The notes under the pieces are model-generated. The model worked only from the letters and a program-made list of their open reading frames with translations. It made no database searches and had not been told where the DNA came from. Shown here in pieces: positions 34,428-43,788 of a stretch of DNA of 64,000 nt. Source of the stretch: Nostoc linckia FACHB-104 (GTDB taxonomy: Bacteria > Cyanobacteriota > Cyanobacteriia > Cyanobacteriales > Nostocaceae); contig NZ_JACJQJ010000027.1 of NCBI RefSeq assembly GCF_014696615.1, forward strand, positions 44,561-108,560, read 5' to 3'. Position numbers and translations under genes: made by a program. Every line of letters starts with the position of its first letter. Within the stretch, counting starts at the first letter, position 1.

Positions 34428-36527
34428 ATGACAACCGAACTTAAAGAAAAAGCACTATTTCTTTTGCGTCAGGCTTTAAATAACTCTACAGCTGACTTTC
34501 GTGCTGGACAATGGGAAGCTATTGAAGAGTTAATCGAAAAGCGGTCACGTTTGCTTGTTATTCAACGTACCGGTTGGGGTAAAAGTCTAGTTTATTTTTT
34601 AGCAACTCGCTTACTGCGAGATCAAGGTGCTGGTTGTACGCTTTTGATTTCTCCACTATTAGCCTTGATGCGAAACCAAATTACAGCAGCCCAACGCATA
34701 GGCATCAAAGCCGCTACAATTAATTCCAGCAATACAGATGAGTGGGAAGCTGTAAAAAAACAGATGCTAGTGGATGAAGTGGACATCCTGCTAATTTCTC
34801 CCGAAAGACTAGCTAACGAGGAATTTCGAGACAAAATTCTTTTACCTATCTCTGGGCGCATCGGTTTATTTGTTGTTGATGAAGCACATTGTATTTCTGA
34901 TTGGGGACATGATTTCCGCCCTGATTATCGCCGCATAGTGAGAATTTTACAACTAATACCACAAAATATCCCAGTGCTTGCTACAACAGCTACAGCTAAT
35001 AATCGAGTAGTTAATGATATTAACGCTCAATTGGGTTCAAATATAAGTATTTCTAGAGGAGATTTAATTAGACAAAGTCTAAAGTTACAAAATCTTGACC
35101 TACCTAGTCCAGCCGCAAGAATGGCATGGTTAGCAGAACATATACCAAGCTTACCTGGAAGTGGGATTATTTATACATTAACTGTTAGAGATTCTGAAAG
35201 AGTAGCTGATTGGTTAAAAACACAAAATATTAATGCTAAAGCATACCATAGCAATTTAGATAGCGCCGTTCGTGTAATCTTAGAGGATGAACTGTTACAA
35301 AATAAAATTAAAGTATTAGTCGCGACTACAGCTTTAGGAATGGGCTTTGATAAACCAGATTTAGGTTTTGTAATTCATTATCAGCGACCTGGATCAGTTG
35401 TACACTATTATCAGCAAGTAGGTAGGGCAGGTAGAGCAGTTGAAATAGCCTATGGAATTCTTCTGAGTGGTCATGAAGATGATGATATTACAGACTACTT
35501 CATCAATACTGCTTTTCCTCCAGCAATACATACTCAAGAAGTTTTAAGTGTACTCAACGATGCTGTAGATGGTTTTTCTATTACTCAGTTAGAACAACAA
35601 CTGAATCTGTCACGAGGACAAATTGATAAAGTTTTAAAATTGCTTTCACTGGAATCTCCAGCACCTATAACCAAGCAAGGTTCCAAATGGTATGCTACTC
35701 CCATCAATTATCATCCAGATACTCAAAAAATTACACAACTAACACAAATTCGCCGCCAAGAGCAAGCACGAATGTTGGAATATATGCAAAGTCAACAATG
35801 TTTAATGGCTTTTTTGGCAACAGAATTAGACGATCCTAATCCAAGTGCTTGTGGTAAATGTGCTGTGTGCATAGGTAAAGCTTTATTACCAGTAAATTAT
35901 AAAATGGAGCTTGTTAATCAAGCAATTTTATATTTACGTCGTAGCGATCAGATTATTTATCCACGTAAACAATGGCCATCACAAGCATTGACTAGTTATG
36001 AATTCTCGGGAAATATTCGTAATGATTTAAAAGCGGAAGAAGGCAGAGCATTATCTCTTTGGGGTGATTCAGGTTGGGGTGAATTAGTCAAGCAAGGCAA
36101 ATATACCAATGATCATTTTGATGATGCGCTAGTGCAAGGCGTTTATGAAATGATACAACGTTGGCAACTGCAACCATTTCCAACTTGGATAACTTGTGTT
36201 CCGTCTCTCAATCGACCAGAACTTGTGCCGAATTTTGCTCAACGTTTGGCTGCACAATTAAATTTACCATTTATACCAATTGTCCAAAAAATCCGCCAAA
36301 CTCAGTTACAAAAAAATATGAGTAACAGTTATCAACAAGCTCATAATTTGGATGGTGCTTTTGTAGTTAAAAATTGGCTAGGAATCAGCGGTTCTGTATT
36401 CTTAATTGATGATATGGTAGATTCGCGTTGGACTTTTACTGTAATTGCAGCACTGTTGCGTAAGGCTGGTAGTGGTATGGTTTTTCCCGTAGCATTGGCA
36501 CTTAATTCATTAGGTCAGGGGGATTAA
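34428..36527 (+). CDS. RecQ-family helicase fused to a phosphoribosyltransferase domain
   Basis: 699 aa. Helicase core: Walker A QRTGWGKSL, DEAHCISDWGHDFRPDYRR, TATANNRV, and QQVGRAGRA in motif VI. A zinc-binding region (CLMAFL...CGKCAVC) follows a winged-helix-like part. The C-terminal about 120 residues (TWITCVPSLNRPELVPNFAQ, IVQKIRQTQLQKN, VFLIDDMVDSRWTFT) form a ComF-like PRTase with a LIDDMVDSRWT PRPP loop. It lies 6 bp upstream of a DprA-like gene, so the two are surely cotranscribed. RecQ-PRTase proteins next to DprA-like proteins suggest a DNA-transaction or defence module rather than housekeeping RecQ. Confidence 0.85.
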   Translation: MTTELKEKALFLLRQALNNSTADFRAGQWEAIEELIEKRSRLLVIQRTGWGKSLVYFLATRLLRDQGAGCTLLISPLLALMRNQITAAQRIGIKAATINSSNTDEWEAVKKQMLVDEVDILLISPERLANEEFRDKILLPISGRIGLFVVDEAHCISDWGHDFRPDYRRIVRILQLIPQNIPVLATTATANNRVVNDINAQLGSNISISRGDLIRQSLKLQNLDLPSPAARMAWLAEHIPSLPGSGIIYTLTVRDSERVADWLKTQNINAKAYHSNLDSAVRVILEDELLQNKIKVLVATTALGMGFDKPDLGFVIHYQRPGSVVHYYQQVGRAGRAVEIAYGILLSGHEDDDITDYFINTAFPPAIHTQEVLSVLNDAVDGFSITQLEQQLNLSRGQIDKVLKLLSLESPAPITKQGSKWYATPINYHPDTQKITQLTQIRRQEQARMLEYMQSQQCLMAFLATELDDPNPSACGKCAVCIGKALLPVNYKMELVNQAILYLRRSDQIIYPRKQWPSQALTSYEFSGNIRNDLKAEEGRALSLWGDSGWGELVKQGKYTNDHFDDALVQGVYEMIQRWQLQPFPTWITCVPSLNRPELVPNFAQRLAAQLNLPFIPIVQKIRQTQLQKNMSNSYQQAHNLDGAFVVKNWLGISGSVFLIDDMVDSRWTFTVIAALLRKAGSGMVFPVALALNSLGQGD

Positions 36528-36533
36528 AATATT

Positions 36534-37754
36534 ATGCTAAATCATATCCTACCGCCAGATACTCAAGCAATTTTGCTACTGTGTGCAAGTTTTGGGCAAA
36601 ATCGTCAAATAGAACCCCAACCTCTGACACTAAGTGAGTATAACTCTTTAGCAGACTGGTTAAAAGAAAAACAGATGCGTCCAGCAGACTTGTTAGAAGC
36701 GACGGCAAAAGAACATTTACAAAAAATTACTATTGATAAACTTAATCCTAATAGGCTTTCCGCTTTGCTAGAACGAGGTGGAATGCTGGGCCTAGCAGTC
36801 GAGAAGTGGACAAATTTAGGATTGTGGGTGCTAGGACGCGGTGATGTAAATTATCCCAAACGTTTGAAGCAGATATTGAAACATTCTGCACCAGCAATTA
36901 TTTATGGGGTTGGCAATATTGAACTTTTGTCGTTGGGGGGACTAGCAATTCTCGGTTCTCGTGATATCGATGAAGAGACAGTTAACTATACTCAAAAAAT
37001 TGGAAGAACTTGTGCTGAACAGGCAATACAGGTGATTTCAGGTGGAGCAAGGGGAGTAGATCAAGCAGCAATGCTCAGTGTGTTAGAAACTGGGGGAACA
37101 TGTATCGGCGTATTAGCCGATAGTTTAACCAAAGCAGCAGTAAACAGCAAATATCGTTCTAGTATCAAAGAAGGTAGACTGACCTTGGTTTCTAATTACG
37201 ATCCCGATGCTGGTTTTAATGCTGGTAATGCTATGGGGCGAAACAAATATATTTATGCTTTAGCAGACTATGCACTGGTAGTAAATTCTTCTTTTGGTAA
37301 AGGTGGTACTTGGGCAGGTGCTGTCGAAGCACTCTCAAGAATCAAAGATATTCCTGTTTTTGTGCGGATGAACCCAAATATCTCAGAAGGTAATCAGCAA
37401 CTATACAATCAGGGAGCAAAACCTTTTCCATCTGAGCCTTGGAATAATTCATTACGGGAACTTTTGAAAACATGTGTATCTATAGTTGAACAAGTACAAA
37501 CTCAGAAAGATAAAATATCTGAAAAAACTACTTCAAATAGTTCAAAAGAAATCTATGAAGCTGTTTTACCATTCATTCTCAATCATTTACAGCAACCCAA
37601 GGATGCAAGATCTCTGGCAGAATCTTTAGATGTTAGACTCTCACAGATGCAAGATTGGTTAAATAGAGCGGTTCTTGAAGGTAAGGTGAGAAAAATTAAT
37701 AAACCAGTGGCATATGTGACTAATCAAGGAGCAACTCAGCTTTCTTTGTTATAA
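36534..37754 (+). CDS. DprA/Smf-like DNA-processing protein
   Basis: 406 aa. The Rossmann-like DprA core shows LAILGSRDI, VISGGARGVDQAAM, GTCIGVLADSLTKAA, GRNKYIYALADYALVV and GGTWAGAVEAL. N-terminal helices (residues 1-100) and a C-terminal winged-helix-like region (about 340-406) flank it. Canonical DprA loads RecA on incoming DNA; this form diverges after the GARGVD motif (SNYDPDAGFNAGNAMGRNK) as in DprA-like proteins of mobile or defence contexts. Cotranscribed with the RecQ-PRTase fusion. A different housekeeping dprA is likely elsewhere in the genome. Confidence 0.82.
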   Translation: MLNHILPPDTQAILLLCASFGQNRQIEPQPLTLSEYNSLADWLKEKQMRPADLLEATAKEHLQKITIDKLNPNRLSALLERGGMLGLAVEKWTNLGLWVLGRGDVNYPKRLKQILKHSAPAIIYGVGNIELLSLGGLAILGSRDIDEETVNYTQKIGRTCAEQAIQVISGGARGVDQAAMLSVLETGGTCIGVLADSLTKAAVNSKYRSSIKEGRLTLVSNYDPDAGFNAGNAMGRNKYIYALADYALVVNSSFGKGGTWAGAVEALSRIKDIPVFVRMNPNISEGNQQLYNQGAKPFPSEPWNNSLRELLKTCVSIVEQVQTQKDKISEKTTSNSSKEIYEAVLPFILNHLQQPKDARSLAESLDVRLSQMQDWLNRAVLEGKVRKINKPVAYVTNQGATQLSLL

Positions 37755-38047
37755 ATTAGAGCTTTTTTGTATTTGACTTTTGTTTAAGTAACTAAACAGA
37801 GTTAATTACACAGATAGTTTCTCTTTTCCCTGTTCCCTGTTTCCGGTTTTCTCCCTCTACGAATGAATTTAATTTTGTGTCAATAATGATTAGTGTTTTT
37901 GCAGTTACGGTGGGTTTCACAGGCGATATGCATGAGAGTTGATCGTGTCTAATTGAGCAATACTACTTTTACAAAGTATTTCTTGCCCTATTCAACCATT
38001 GACAATTACACTAAAACTCATGAGGTTTCTGGGGGTTAGCAGTAATC

Positions 38048-40075
38048 TTGAACACACTGGCTGGACGCTACGAAATCATTCGGCAATTAGGCGGCGGTGG
38101 TTTTGCTGTAACATTTCTGGCTAGGGATAATTTACAACCTAGCAAGCCTTTGTGTGTAGTTAAGCAACTACGTCCTAACCAGTCTCATCCGCGTGTTGTG
38201 GAATTTTTTGAAAAAGAAGCAGCTATTCTCGAAAGGCTAGGTCAACATCCCCAAATTCCCCGATTACTGGCACATTTTAGCGAAAGAGAAATTCTTTACA
38301 TAGTTCAGGAATTTATTGAAGGGCAAGACCTAAGTCAAGAAATTATTCCTGGTAAGCCGCTAAGCGAGGATTATGCAACTAAATTGTTGCAGGATATTCT
38401 AGAAGTTGTGTCTTTTATCCATAGTAAAGGAGTCGTTCACCGCGACATTAAGCCTCAAAATTTGATGCGAAGACATCGGGATGGGCAGATTTTCCTCATT
38501 GATTTTGGGGCGGTGAAAGAACTTGGTTCTTTGATGGTGAATTCTCAAGGTGAAGTATATACCAGCGTCGTCATTGGTACTTCTGGCTATATGCCGTCGG
38601 AGCAAAAGAATGGTAGACCTTGTTTAGGTAGTGATGTTTATGCTGTGGGGATGACAATCATTCAAGCTTTAACTGGCGTTGTTCCCTCGCAATTACAGGA
38701 AGATCCCTTAACAGGTGAAATCATCTGGCGAAATAAAGTACAGGTAGGAGATCATCTAGCTGAGGTGCTAACCCAAATGGTTCGCCGTCACTTTAGTTTG
38801 CGTTATTGCCAAGCATCAGAGGCGTTGGAAGCTTTAAGACTACCACCAACCATTTTGCTGAATCCTTCTGCCAAGCAAATATATTTTCAAGAAGCGAGAA
38901 GTCGCGCACAACAAGGTCAGGGAACGTTTTCAATTTTTGCTTTAAAAATATTAGAATCTAAGCGCATTGAGTTGGGTTTATCAGAGGAAGAAGCTCAAGA
39001 AATTCATGAACAAGTTCTGCAACCATATCGTGAATATCAGCAGAAATTAGCAGAGTATGAACAGGCTTTAATTGATGCAGTTCAACATCAATATCCTTTC
39101 AACGCCACCACTCAAAAAGATTTACAAGACTATCAGCAATATCTAGGATTACGGCAAGAAGATATTGCAGCAATAGAACTACGAGTATTTCCCCAAAAAC
39201 TACAGCAGAGAAAAGAGCAAATTCAAACTGAAATTTTTGAGTTTGAATTTGCTACATTAACCGCTAAATCGGGATTTTTAGATACTAAAAAAACTTGGGA
39301 AATTAATCGCATCCGAGGTGTATCTAAGTTTTTTACAGAAAATTTAAATAATGGCTTGGTTTTAGAAATGGTTGCAATTCCTGGGGGTCAATTTATGATG
39401 GGTTCCCCAAGGGATGAAACAGAACGCTATCACTCCGAAAGTCCACAGCATTTAGTAACTATTCAACCATTTTTCCTAGGTAAATATCCTGTTACCCAAA
39501 GCCAATGGAAAGCTGTGGCGGCCCTGGAAAGGGTAAATATTCAATTAAATCCCGAAGCATCTCATTTTAAAGGGGTGAATCGACCTGTTGAGCAAGTGTC
39601 TTGGGATGAGGCGATGGAGTTTTGTGCCCGACTTGCTAAAGAAACAGGAAAACCCTATCGCTTACCTACTGAGGCAGAATGGGAATATGCTTGTCGTGGG
39701 GGAACAACTACCCCGTTTTGTTTTGGCGAAACTATTACAACTGATTTGGCTAATTACAACGGTAAATACAGTTATGATGCTGGGCCAAAAGGCGAATATC
39801 GTGGGCAAACAACAGATGTTGGCACATTTCCCGCTAACCCTTTTGGTTTATATGATATGCATGGTAATACATGGGAATGGTGCCAAGATAGCTGGCACAA
39901 AAATTATAAAGGCGCGCCAGCAGACGGTAGTGTGTGGATGAGTGATAATCACACTCGGCTATTACGTGGTGGTTCATGGAATATCAACCCTTGGAATTGT
40001 CGTTCCGCAGTCCGCAATTGTAATGCGCGAGACAATAAATACATCAATGTTGGGTTTCGGGTGGCGTTGGGTTAG
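38048..40075 (+). CDS. Ser/Thr protein kinase fused to an FGE-sulfatase (C-type-lectin fold) domain
   Basis: 675 aa. The kinase domain (about 8-265) has GGGGFAVTF, the catalytic VVHRDIKPQN, LIDFGAVKEL and a P+1 GTSGYMPSEQ. A helical linker follows. Residues about 440-675 are a formylglycine-generating-enzyme-like domain (IPGGQFMMGS, PVEQVSWDEAMEFCARL, YRLPTEAEWEYACRGG, NPFGLYDMHGNTWEWCQD, LRGGSWN...GFRV). The gene must start at TTG 38048, since the kinase glycine loop begins ten residues later and no ATG fits. The Asn-rich C-terminus resembles diversity-generating-retroelement targets. Substrates unknown. Confidence 0.88.
   Translation: MNTLAGRYEIIRQLGGGGFAVTFLARDNLQPSKPLCVVKQLRPNQSHPRVVEFFEKEAAILERLGQHPQIPRLLAHFSEREILYIVQEFIEGQDLSQEIIPGKPLSEDYATKLLQDILEVVSFIHSKGVVHRDIKPQNLMRRHRDGQIFLIDFGAVKELGSLMVNSQGEVYTSVVIGTSGYMPSEQKNGRPCLGSDVYAVGMTIIQALTGVVPSQLQEDPLTGEIIWRNKVQVGDHLAEVLTQMVRRHFSLRYCQASEALEALRLPPTILLNPSAKQIYFQEARSRAQQGQGTFSIFALKILESKRIELGLSEEEAQEIHEQVLQPYREYQQKLAEYEQALIDAVQHQYPFNATTQKDLQDYQQYLGLRQEDIAAIELRVFPQKLQQRKEQIQTEIFEFEFATLTAKSGFLDTKKTWEINRIRGVSKFFTENLNNGLVLEMVAIPGGQFMMGSPRDETERYHSESPQHLVTIQPFFLGKYPVTQSQWKAVAALERVNIQLNPEASHFKGVNRPVEQVSWDEAMEFCARLAKETGKPYRLPTEAEWEYACRGGTTTPFCFGETITTDLANYNGKYSYDAGPKGEYRGQTTDVGTFPANPFGLYDMHGNTWEWCQDSWHKNYKGAPADGSVWMSDNHTRLLRGGSWNINPWNCRSAVRNCNARDNKYINVGFRVALG
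39979..40063 (+). other. Candidate DGR variable region in the kinase-FGE gene
   Basis: The last 30 codons before the conserved GFRV contain seven AAT/AAC codons. At further positions where such targets usually have Asn there are ATC, GTC, TGT, TAC, ATC and GTT, all obtainable from AAY by changing only adenines. This is the footprint expected from adenine-directed mutagenesis by a diversity-generating retroelement. No template repeat or reverse transcriptase is visible in the window, so the element would have to act in trans. Confidence 0.55.
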
Positions 40076-40199
40076 TTAAGAAAGCTGACAGTCATCTACA
40101 CATCTGTGGCATTCTTAGTCAAGTTATCAAGCATCGCATCAACGCTAAACCGACTACAATAAGATACGCAACTCGCGCTTCCTTAAGGAGTATCCAGCA

Positions 40200-40868
40200 G
40201 TGCAGCCGGATTTATTAGGTTTGGAAATTAGTAAAGGAGAATTGAGACGCTTAACTGGATTCGATCCAGAAGACGTTTTCCGACCTTCTATCATGGCAGA
40301 CCGCGAGAAGCGATTAGGGTTTTTTATGAATGAGGGGTTGGTGGCGCTGGCGCTAACACCAATTATTGTGGGTGGAATTTATGCTTTTATTATTCTGCCA
40401 ACTATTGGTTCTTCAATTAAATTAGGGATTCTTTTACTAATTTTAGTGCCCATTGGGGTGATAATTGGGCGATCGCTCTGGCGAAGATTCACTTGTCCCC
40501 ACGGGTTGACAATCCTTTTAGATGAAATTGATAAATATCATTCTGTAATTAACGCTATCGATATTAACGACCAATTAGCAACATCAGGTAATACTCAAAG
40601 CCGCATCAATGACCGAGATCAAGTGATCTCCGCATTACAACTGATTCGCGAAGATTTAGTTCGGGCTTTAAAAACCGAACGAATTTTACGGGATAATAAA
40701 AAATTGCTTGCTAATAATCAAGAGCTATTTGTCAATAATTTAGCCAATCTCCAGTCCTTACAAGTAAGTAGTCAGGCTGGTGATTACGCTGAATTTCTCA
40801 ATCAATCATTGCAAATTGCTTTGGATGTGCAAGCAGAAATTAGCAAATTACAGTCTCCCAGACGTTGA
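40200..40868 (+). CDS. Unknown protein with two transmembrane helices
   Basis: 222 aa, family not recognised. A short acidic N-terminus (LTGFDPEDVFRPS) is followed by two hydrophobic helices around residues 42-90 (ALALTPIIVGGIYAFIILPT and KLGILLLILVPIGVIIGRSL), then a charged, helical, probably coiled-coil cytoplasmic part. The GTG start at 40200 is supported by AAGGAG nine bases upstream. The stop codon is one base before the ATG of the acid sugar kinase gene, so the two are probably translated together. Confidence 0.75.
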   Translation: MQPDLLGLEISKGELRRLTGFDPEDVFRPSIMADREKRLGFFMNEGLVALALTPIIVGGIYAFIILPTIGSSIKLGILLLILVPIGVIIGRSLWRRFTCPHGLTILLDEIDKYHSVINAIDINDQLATSGNTQSRINDRDQVISALQLIREDLVRALKTERILRDNKKLLANNQELFVNNLANLQSLQVSSQAGDYAEFLNQSLQIALDVQAEISKLQSPRR

Positions 40869-40869
40869 C

Positions 40870-42201
40870 ATGACAAACAAACCAAAAATTATTGTCCTGG
40901 ATGATGATCCTACGGGTTCCCAAACAGTCCACAGTTGTTTGCTGCTGATGCATTGGGATGTGGAGACTTTACGCATTGGGTTGCGAGATGATTCACCAAT
41001 TTTCTTTATTTTGACAAATACGCGATCGCTGCCACCAGAGTCGGCTGCATCTGTAACTAAAGAAGTCTGCCAAAATTTAAAAGTAGCTTTACAAGCCGAA
41101 AATATTACCGATTTTTTGGTGGTTAGCCGTTCCGATTCGACTTTACGGGGACATTATCCCATCGAAACAGATGCGATCGCCCAAGAACTCGGCCCTTTTG
41201 ATGCTCATTTTCTTGTCCCGGCATTTTTTGAAGGGGGACGCATCACTATCGATAGCATCCACTATTTAATCATTGATGGTAAACCTAAGCCAGTGCATGA
41301 AACTGAGTTCGCTCGTGATTCAGTCTTCAGCTACCATCACAGTTATTTACCGAAATATGTAGAAGAAAAAACCCAAGGACAGATCAAGGCTGATTCTGTC
41401 ACGAGATTCTTGCTGGATGATATCCGTACAGGTAGTTTGCAGAGGTTGTTACAACTTAGTGGTAATCAGTGCGTTGTTGTTGATGGCGAAACCCAAGCTG
41501 ACCTTAACACCTTTGCTGCTGATATTTTAACCGCCGCCAGTCAGGGAAAACGCTTTTTATTTCGCAGTGCTGCTAGTATCTTAACTGCTTTAGCTGGTTT
41601 ACCTCCCCAACCCATCGCCGCCGAAAATATGGCAGAGTATGTACGTGGTGGTAAACCAGGTGCAGTGATTGTCGGTTCCCACGTCAAAAAGACGACGCAA
41701 CAGCTAGAAGCACTGTTACAAGCAGATGGCATAGTGGGAATTGAAGTCGAGGTGGGGCGATTACTTAACGATCAAGAGAATCAATCTGCTACACTGCTAA
41801 CCGAGATCCTGGAAAGTGTCAAGACAGTACATGACGCTGGCAAAACACCAGTAGTTTATACCAGCCGTCAAGAACTTACCTTTGAGGATGTGAATACCAG
41901 GCTAGAGTTTGGCAAAAGAGTTTCTGGTTTGTTAATGGATATTGTTAGGGGTTTACCATCTGATATAGGATTCTTAATCAGCAAAGGCGGCATTACCTCT
42001 AATGATGTTTTAAGCACCGGACTGGCTTTAACTTCAGCTAGATTAATGGGTCAAATTTTAGCTGGTTGTTCGATGGTGAGAACATCCTCAGATCATCCCC
42101 AATTTCCTAATTTGCCAGTAGTATTATTTCCTGGTAATGTTGGCGATGCTGATGCCTTGGCAACAAGTTATCGCAGATTGGTGAAGAAGGGGGAAGGGTG
42201 A
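40870..42201 (+). CDS. Four-carbon acid sugar kinase family protein (DUF1537/OtnK-like)
   Basis: 443 aa. The N-terminal domain begins IIVLDDDPTGSQTVHSCLLL and has ILTNTRSLP, SRSDSTLRGHYPIET and VPAFFEGGRIT; the C-terminal nucleotide-binding part has GAVIVGSHVKKTTQQLEAL, SKGGITSNDVLSTGL and VLFPGNVGDADAL. This matches the two-domain DUF1537 kinases that phosphorylate four-carbon acid sugars such as threonate or erythronate. No partner dehydrogenase or aldolase gene is nearby, so the substrate is open. ATG 40870 was chosen; the frame upstream overlaps the previous gene. Confidence 0.82.
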   Translation: MTNKPKIIVLDDDPTGSQTVHSCLLLMHWDVETLRIGLRDDSPIFFILTNTRSLPPESAASVTKEVCQNLKVALQAENITDFLVVSRSDSTLRGHYPIETDAIAQELGPFDAHFLVPAFFEGGRITIDSIHYLIIDGKPKPVHETEFARDSVFSYHHSYLPKYVEEKTQGQIKADSVTRFLLDDIRTGSLQRLLQLSGNQCVVVDGETQADLNTFAADILTAASQGKRFLFRSAASILTALAGLPPQPIAAENMAEYVRGGKPGAVIVGSHVKKTTQQLEALLQADGIVGIEVEVGRLLNDQENQSATLLTEILESVKTVHDAGKTPVVYTSRQELTFEDVNTRLEFGKRVSGLLMDIVRGLPSDIGFLISKGGITSNDVLSTGLALTSARLMGQILAGCSMVRTSSDHPQFPNLPVVLFPGNVGDADALATSYRRLVKKGEG

Positions 42202-42502
42202 AAGGGGAAGGGTGAAGGGTGAAGGGTGTAAATGCAATTAGATAATTGTAGGTTGGGGAGCCAGTGTGTTGCGGGGGTTCCCCCCGTTGTAGCAACTGGC
42301 GTTAGAGCGATAGCGAAACCCAACTGCGATAATGTTGGGTCTCATCCTTGGATGAATATTTTAATTTCATGCTTCATACTTCATCCTTCTTCTGATATAC
42401 TCTGCACTCAGTAGTTTCTGGGGTGAGGATGTTATTGTACGCTGCAACTAATCTATTATTGATCGTTGCTCAGTTTGTTCTTTGTTTTTTGGCTGGTGCT
42501 GT
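42202..42502. repeat. Tandem GGGTGAA-type repeat and GC-rich palindromic repeat
   Basis: Purine-rich heptads (GGGAAGGGTGAAGGGTGAA) at about 42187-42228 run out of the kinase stop codon. A palindromic element at about 42251-42324 includes GGGGAGCCAGTGTGTTGCGG and CGTTGTAGCAACTGGCGTTA, a type common in Nostoc intergenic DNA. No gene was found here; the minC promoter must be in or after it. Confidence 0.65.
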
Positions 42503-43744
42503 ATGACTTCTGATTCTGCCGATTTAGAGTCAAATTCTGCACTTCCTGATGCAGATTCAAAATCTAATCTTTCTCGTATAGAGTTAAATTCTATTCTCCC
42601 TGACGCAGAACTAAATTCTGTTCTTCAGTATTTAAAGGCACATTCTGCGGCATCAAAGTTGCATAACTCTGAAGATGAGATAAATTCTATACCTAATAAT
42701 GTGGAATCAAATTTAGACAACCCTGATGAGGAGGCAAATTCTGCACCTGCTGATGAGGTAGCAAATTTAGAAACCCAAGACGGGGATTTAAATTCTCCAT
42801 CTACAGCAGCTATGCTTACGGCTGACAAAGCCTACGCCAATTCAGAAAATCCTGAAGGGGAAAATAATCCTATTTCTCCTGAGTCCATCACCAATTCAGA
42901 AAATCCTGACAAAGAGGCAAATTCTGCTATTATGTCAGATTTAGACTCAATTTCTGCCCTTTCGGATTTAGATGCCCTAGAGTCACCATTACCAGACAAT
43001 AAAGCCAAAAATGATCTTCAAGTCCAATGGAAAACTGAGGAGGGAAGACTATTATTAATTTTACCTACCGAAGCACAAGTACCTGCCGCAGAATTTAACT
43101 GGTATGAAATTTGGCAACAGATGCGCCAACGCTTACAAGCAGATCGCTTCCGAATACCAAATACACCAGTGCATCTACTAGCAAAAGACCGCTTATTGGA
43201 TAGCAGACAACTGCAAGAACTAGCAGAGGTCTTAAATGAAATCCAACTCCAGCTAAAATCTGTGGCTACCAGTCGCCGTCAAACTGCGATCGCAGCTGTT
43301 TCTTCTGGTTATTCTGTAGAACAGTTACAATTAGAAACTTCCTTAAGTTCTGAACCAAAAGCTGCACCAACTCCCTTGGCAGATTCCCTTTATCTAGAAA
43401 TGACGGTACGTTCTGGTGTAGAAATTCGCCATCCAGGAAGCGTCATCATCTTGGGAGATTTAAATCCAGGTGGTATCGTAGTTGCAGATGGAGATATTTT
43501 AGTGTGGGGAAGGTTACGTGGCATCGCCCATGCTGGTGCTAGTGGCAATCGCGATTGTTTGATTATGTCCCTGCAAATGGAACCAACCCAACTGCGGATT
43601 GCCGATGCTGTAGCCAGGGCCCCAGAAAAGTCGCCTACACAGTTTTCACCTGAAGTAGCGCACATGACACCGCAAGGCATTCGCATCGCTAGGGCTATTG
43701 ATTTTTCCCGAAGTCAATTAAATAGGATGAATCTGGAGCCATAA
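42503..43744 (+). CDS. minC: Septum-site-determining protein MinC with long acidic N-terminal extension
   Basis: 413 aa. The first about 170 residues are low-complexity, rich in Asn/Ser/Glu/Asp, with degenerate repeats such as ELNSILPDAELNSVL and NSENPDKEANSA, probably disordered. A MinC N-domain (LQVQWKTEEGRLLLILPTEA, FNWYEIWQQMRQRLQADRF) and the C-terminal beta-helix domain follow (SGVEIRHPGSVIILGDLNPG, VVADGDILVWGRLRGIAHAG). It inhibits FtsZ assembly away from midcell with MinD. ATG 42503 is preferred to an upstream TTG. Followed by minD after 44 bp. Confidence 0.9.
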   Translation: MTSDSADLESNSALPDADSKSNLSRIELNSILPDAELNSVLQYLKAHSAASKLHNSEDEINSIPNNVESNLDNPDEEANSAPADEVANLETQDGDLNSPSTAAMLTADKAYANSENPEGENNPISPESITNSENPDKEANSAIMSDLDSISALSDLDALESPLPDNKAKNDLQVQWKTEEGRLLLILPTEAQVPAAEFNWYEIWQQMRQRLQADRFRIPNTPVHLLAKDRLLDSRQLQELAEVLNEIQLQLKSVATSRRQTAIAAVSSGYSVEQLQLETSLSSEPKAAPTPLADSLYLEMTVRSGVEIRHPGSVIILGDLNPGGIVVADGDILVWGRLRGIAHAGASGNRDCLIMSLQMEPTQLRIADAVARAPEKSPTQFSPEVAHMTPQGIRIARAIDFSRSQLNRMNLEP

Positions 43745-43788
43745 GTAATTACTATATTTTCTAAACCCTAATTGAGCGTGTTTCGATC

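Noticed and set aside
42232..42414. Small open frames around the GC-rich palindrome after the acid sugar kinase gene
   Set aside because: They translate a common intergenic repeat (VGVPPVVATGVRA-type peptide) and have no start signals.
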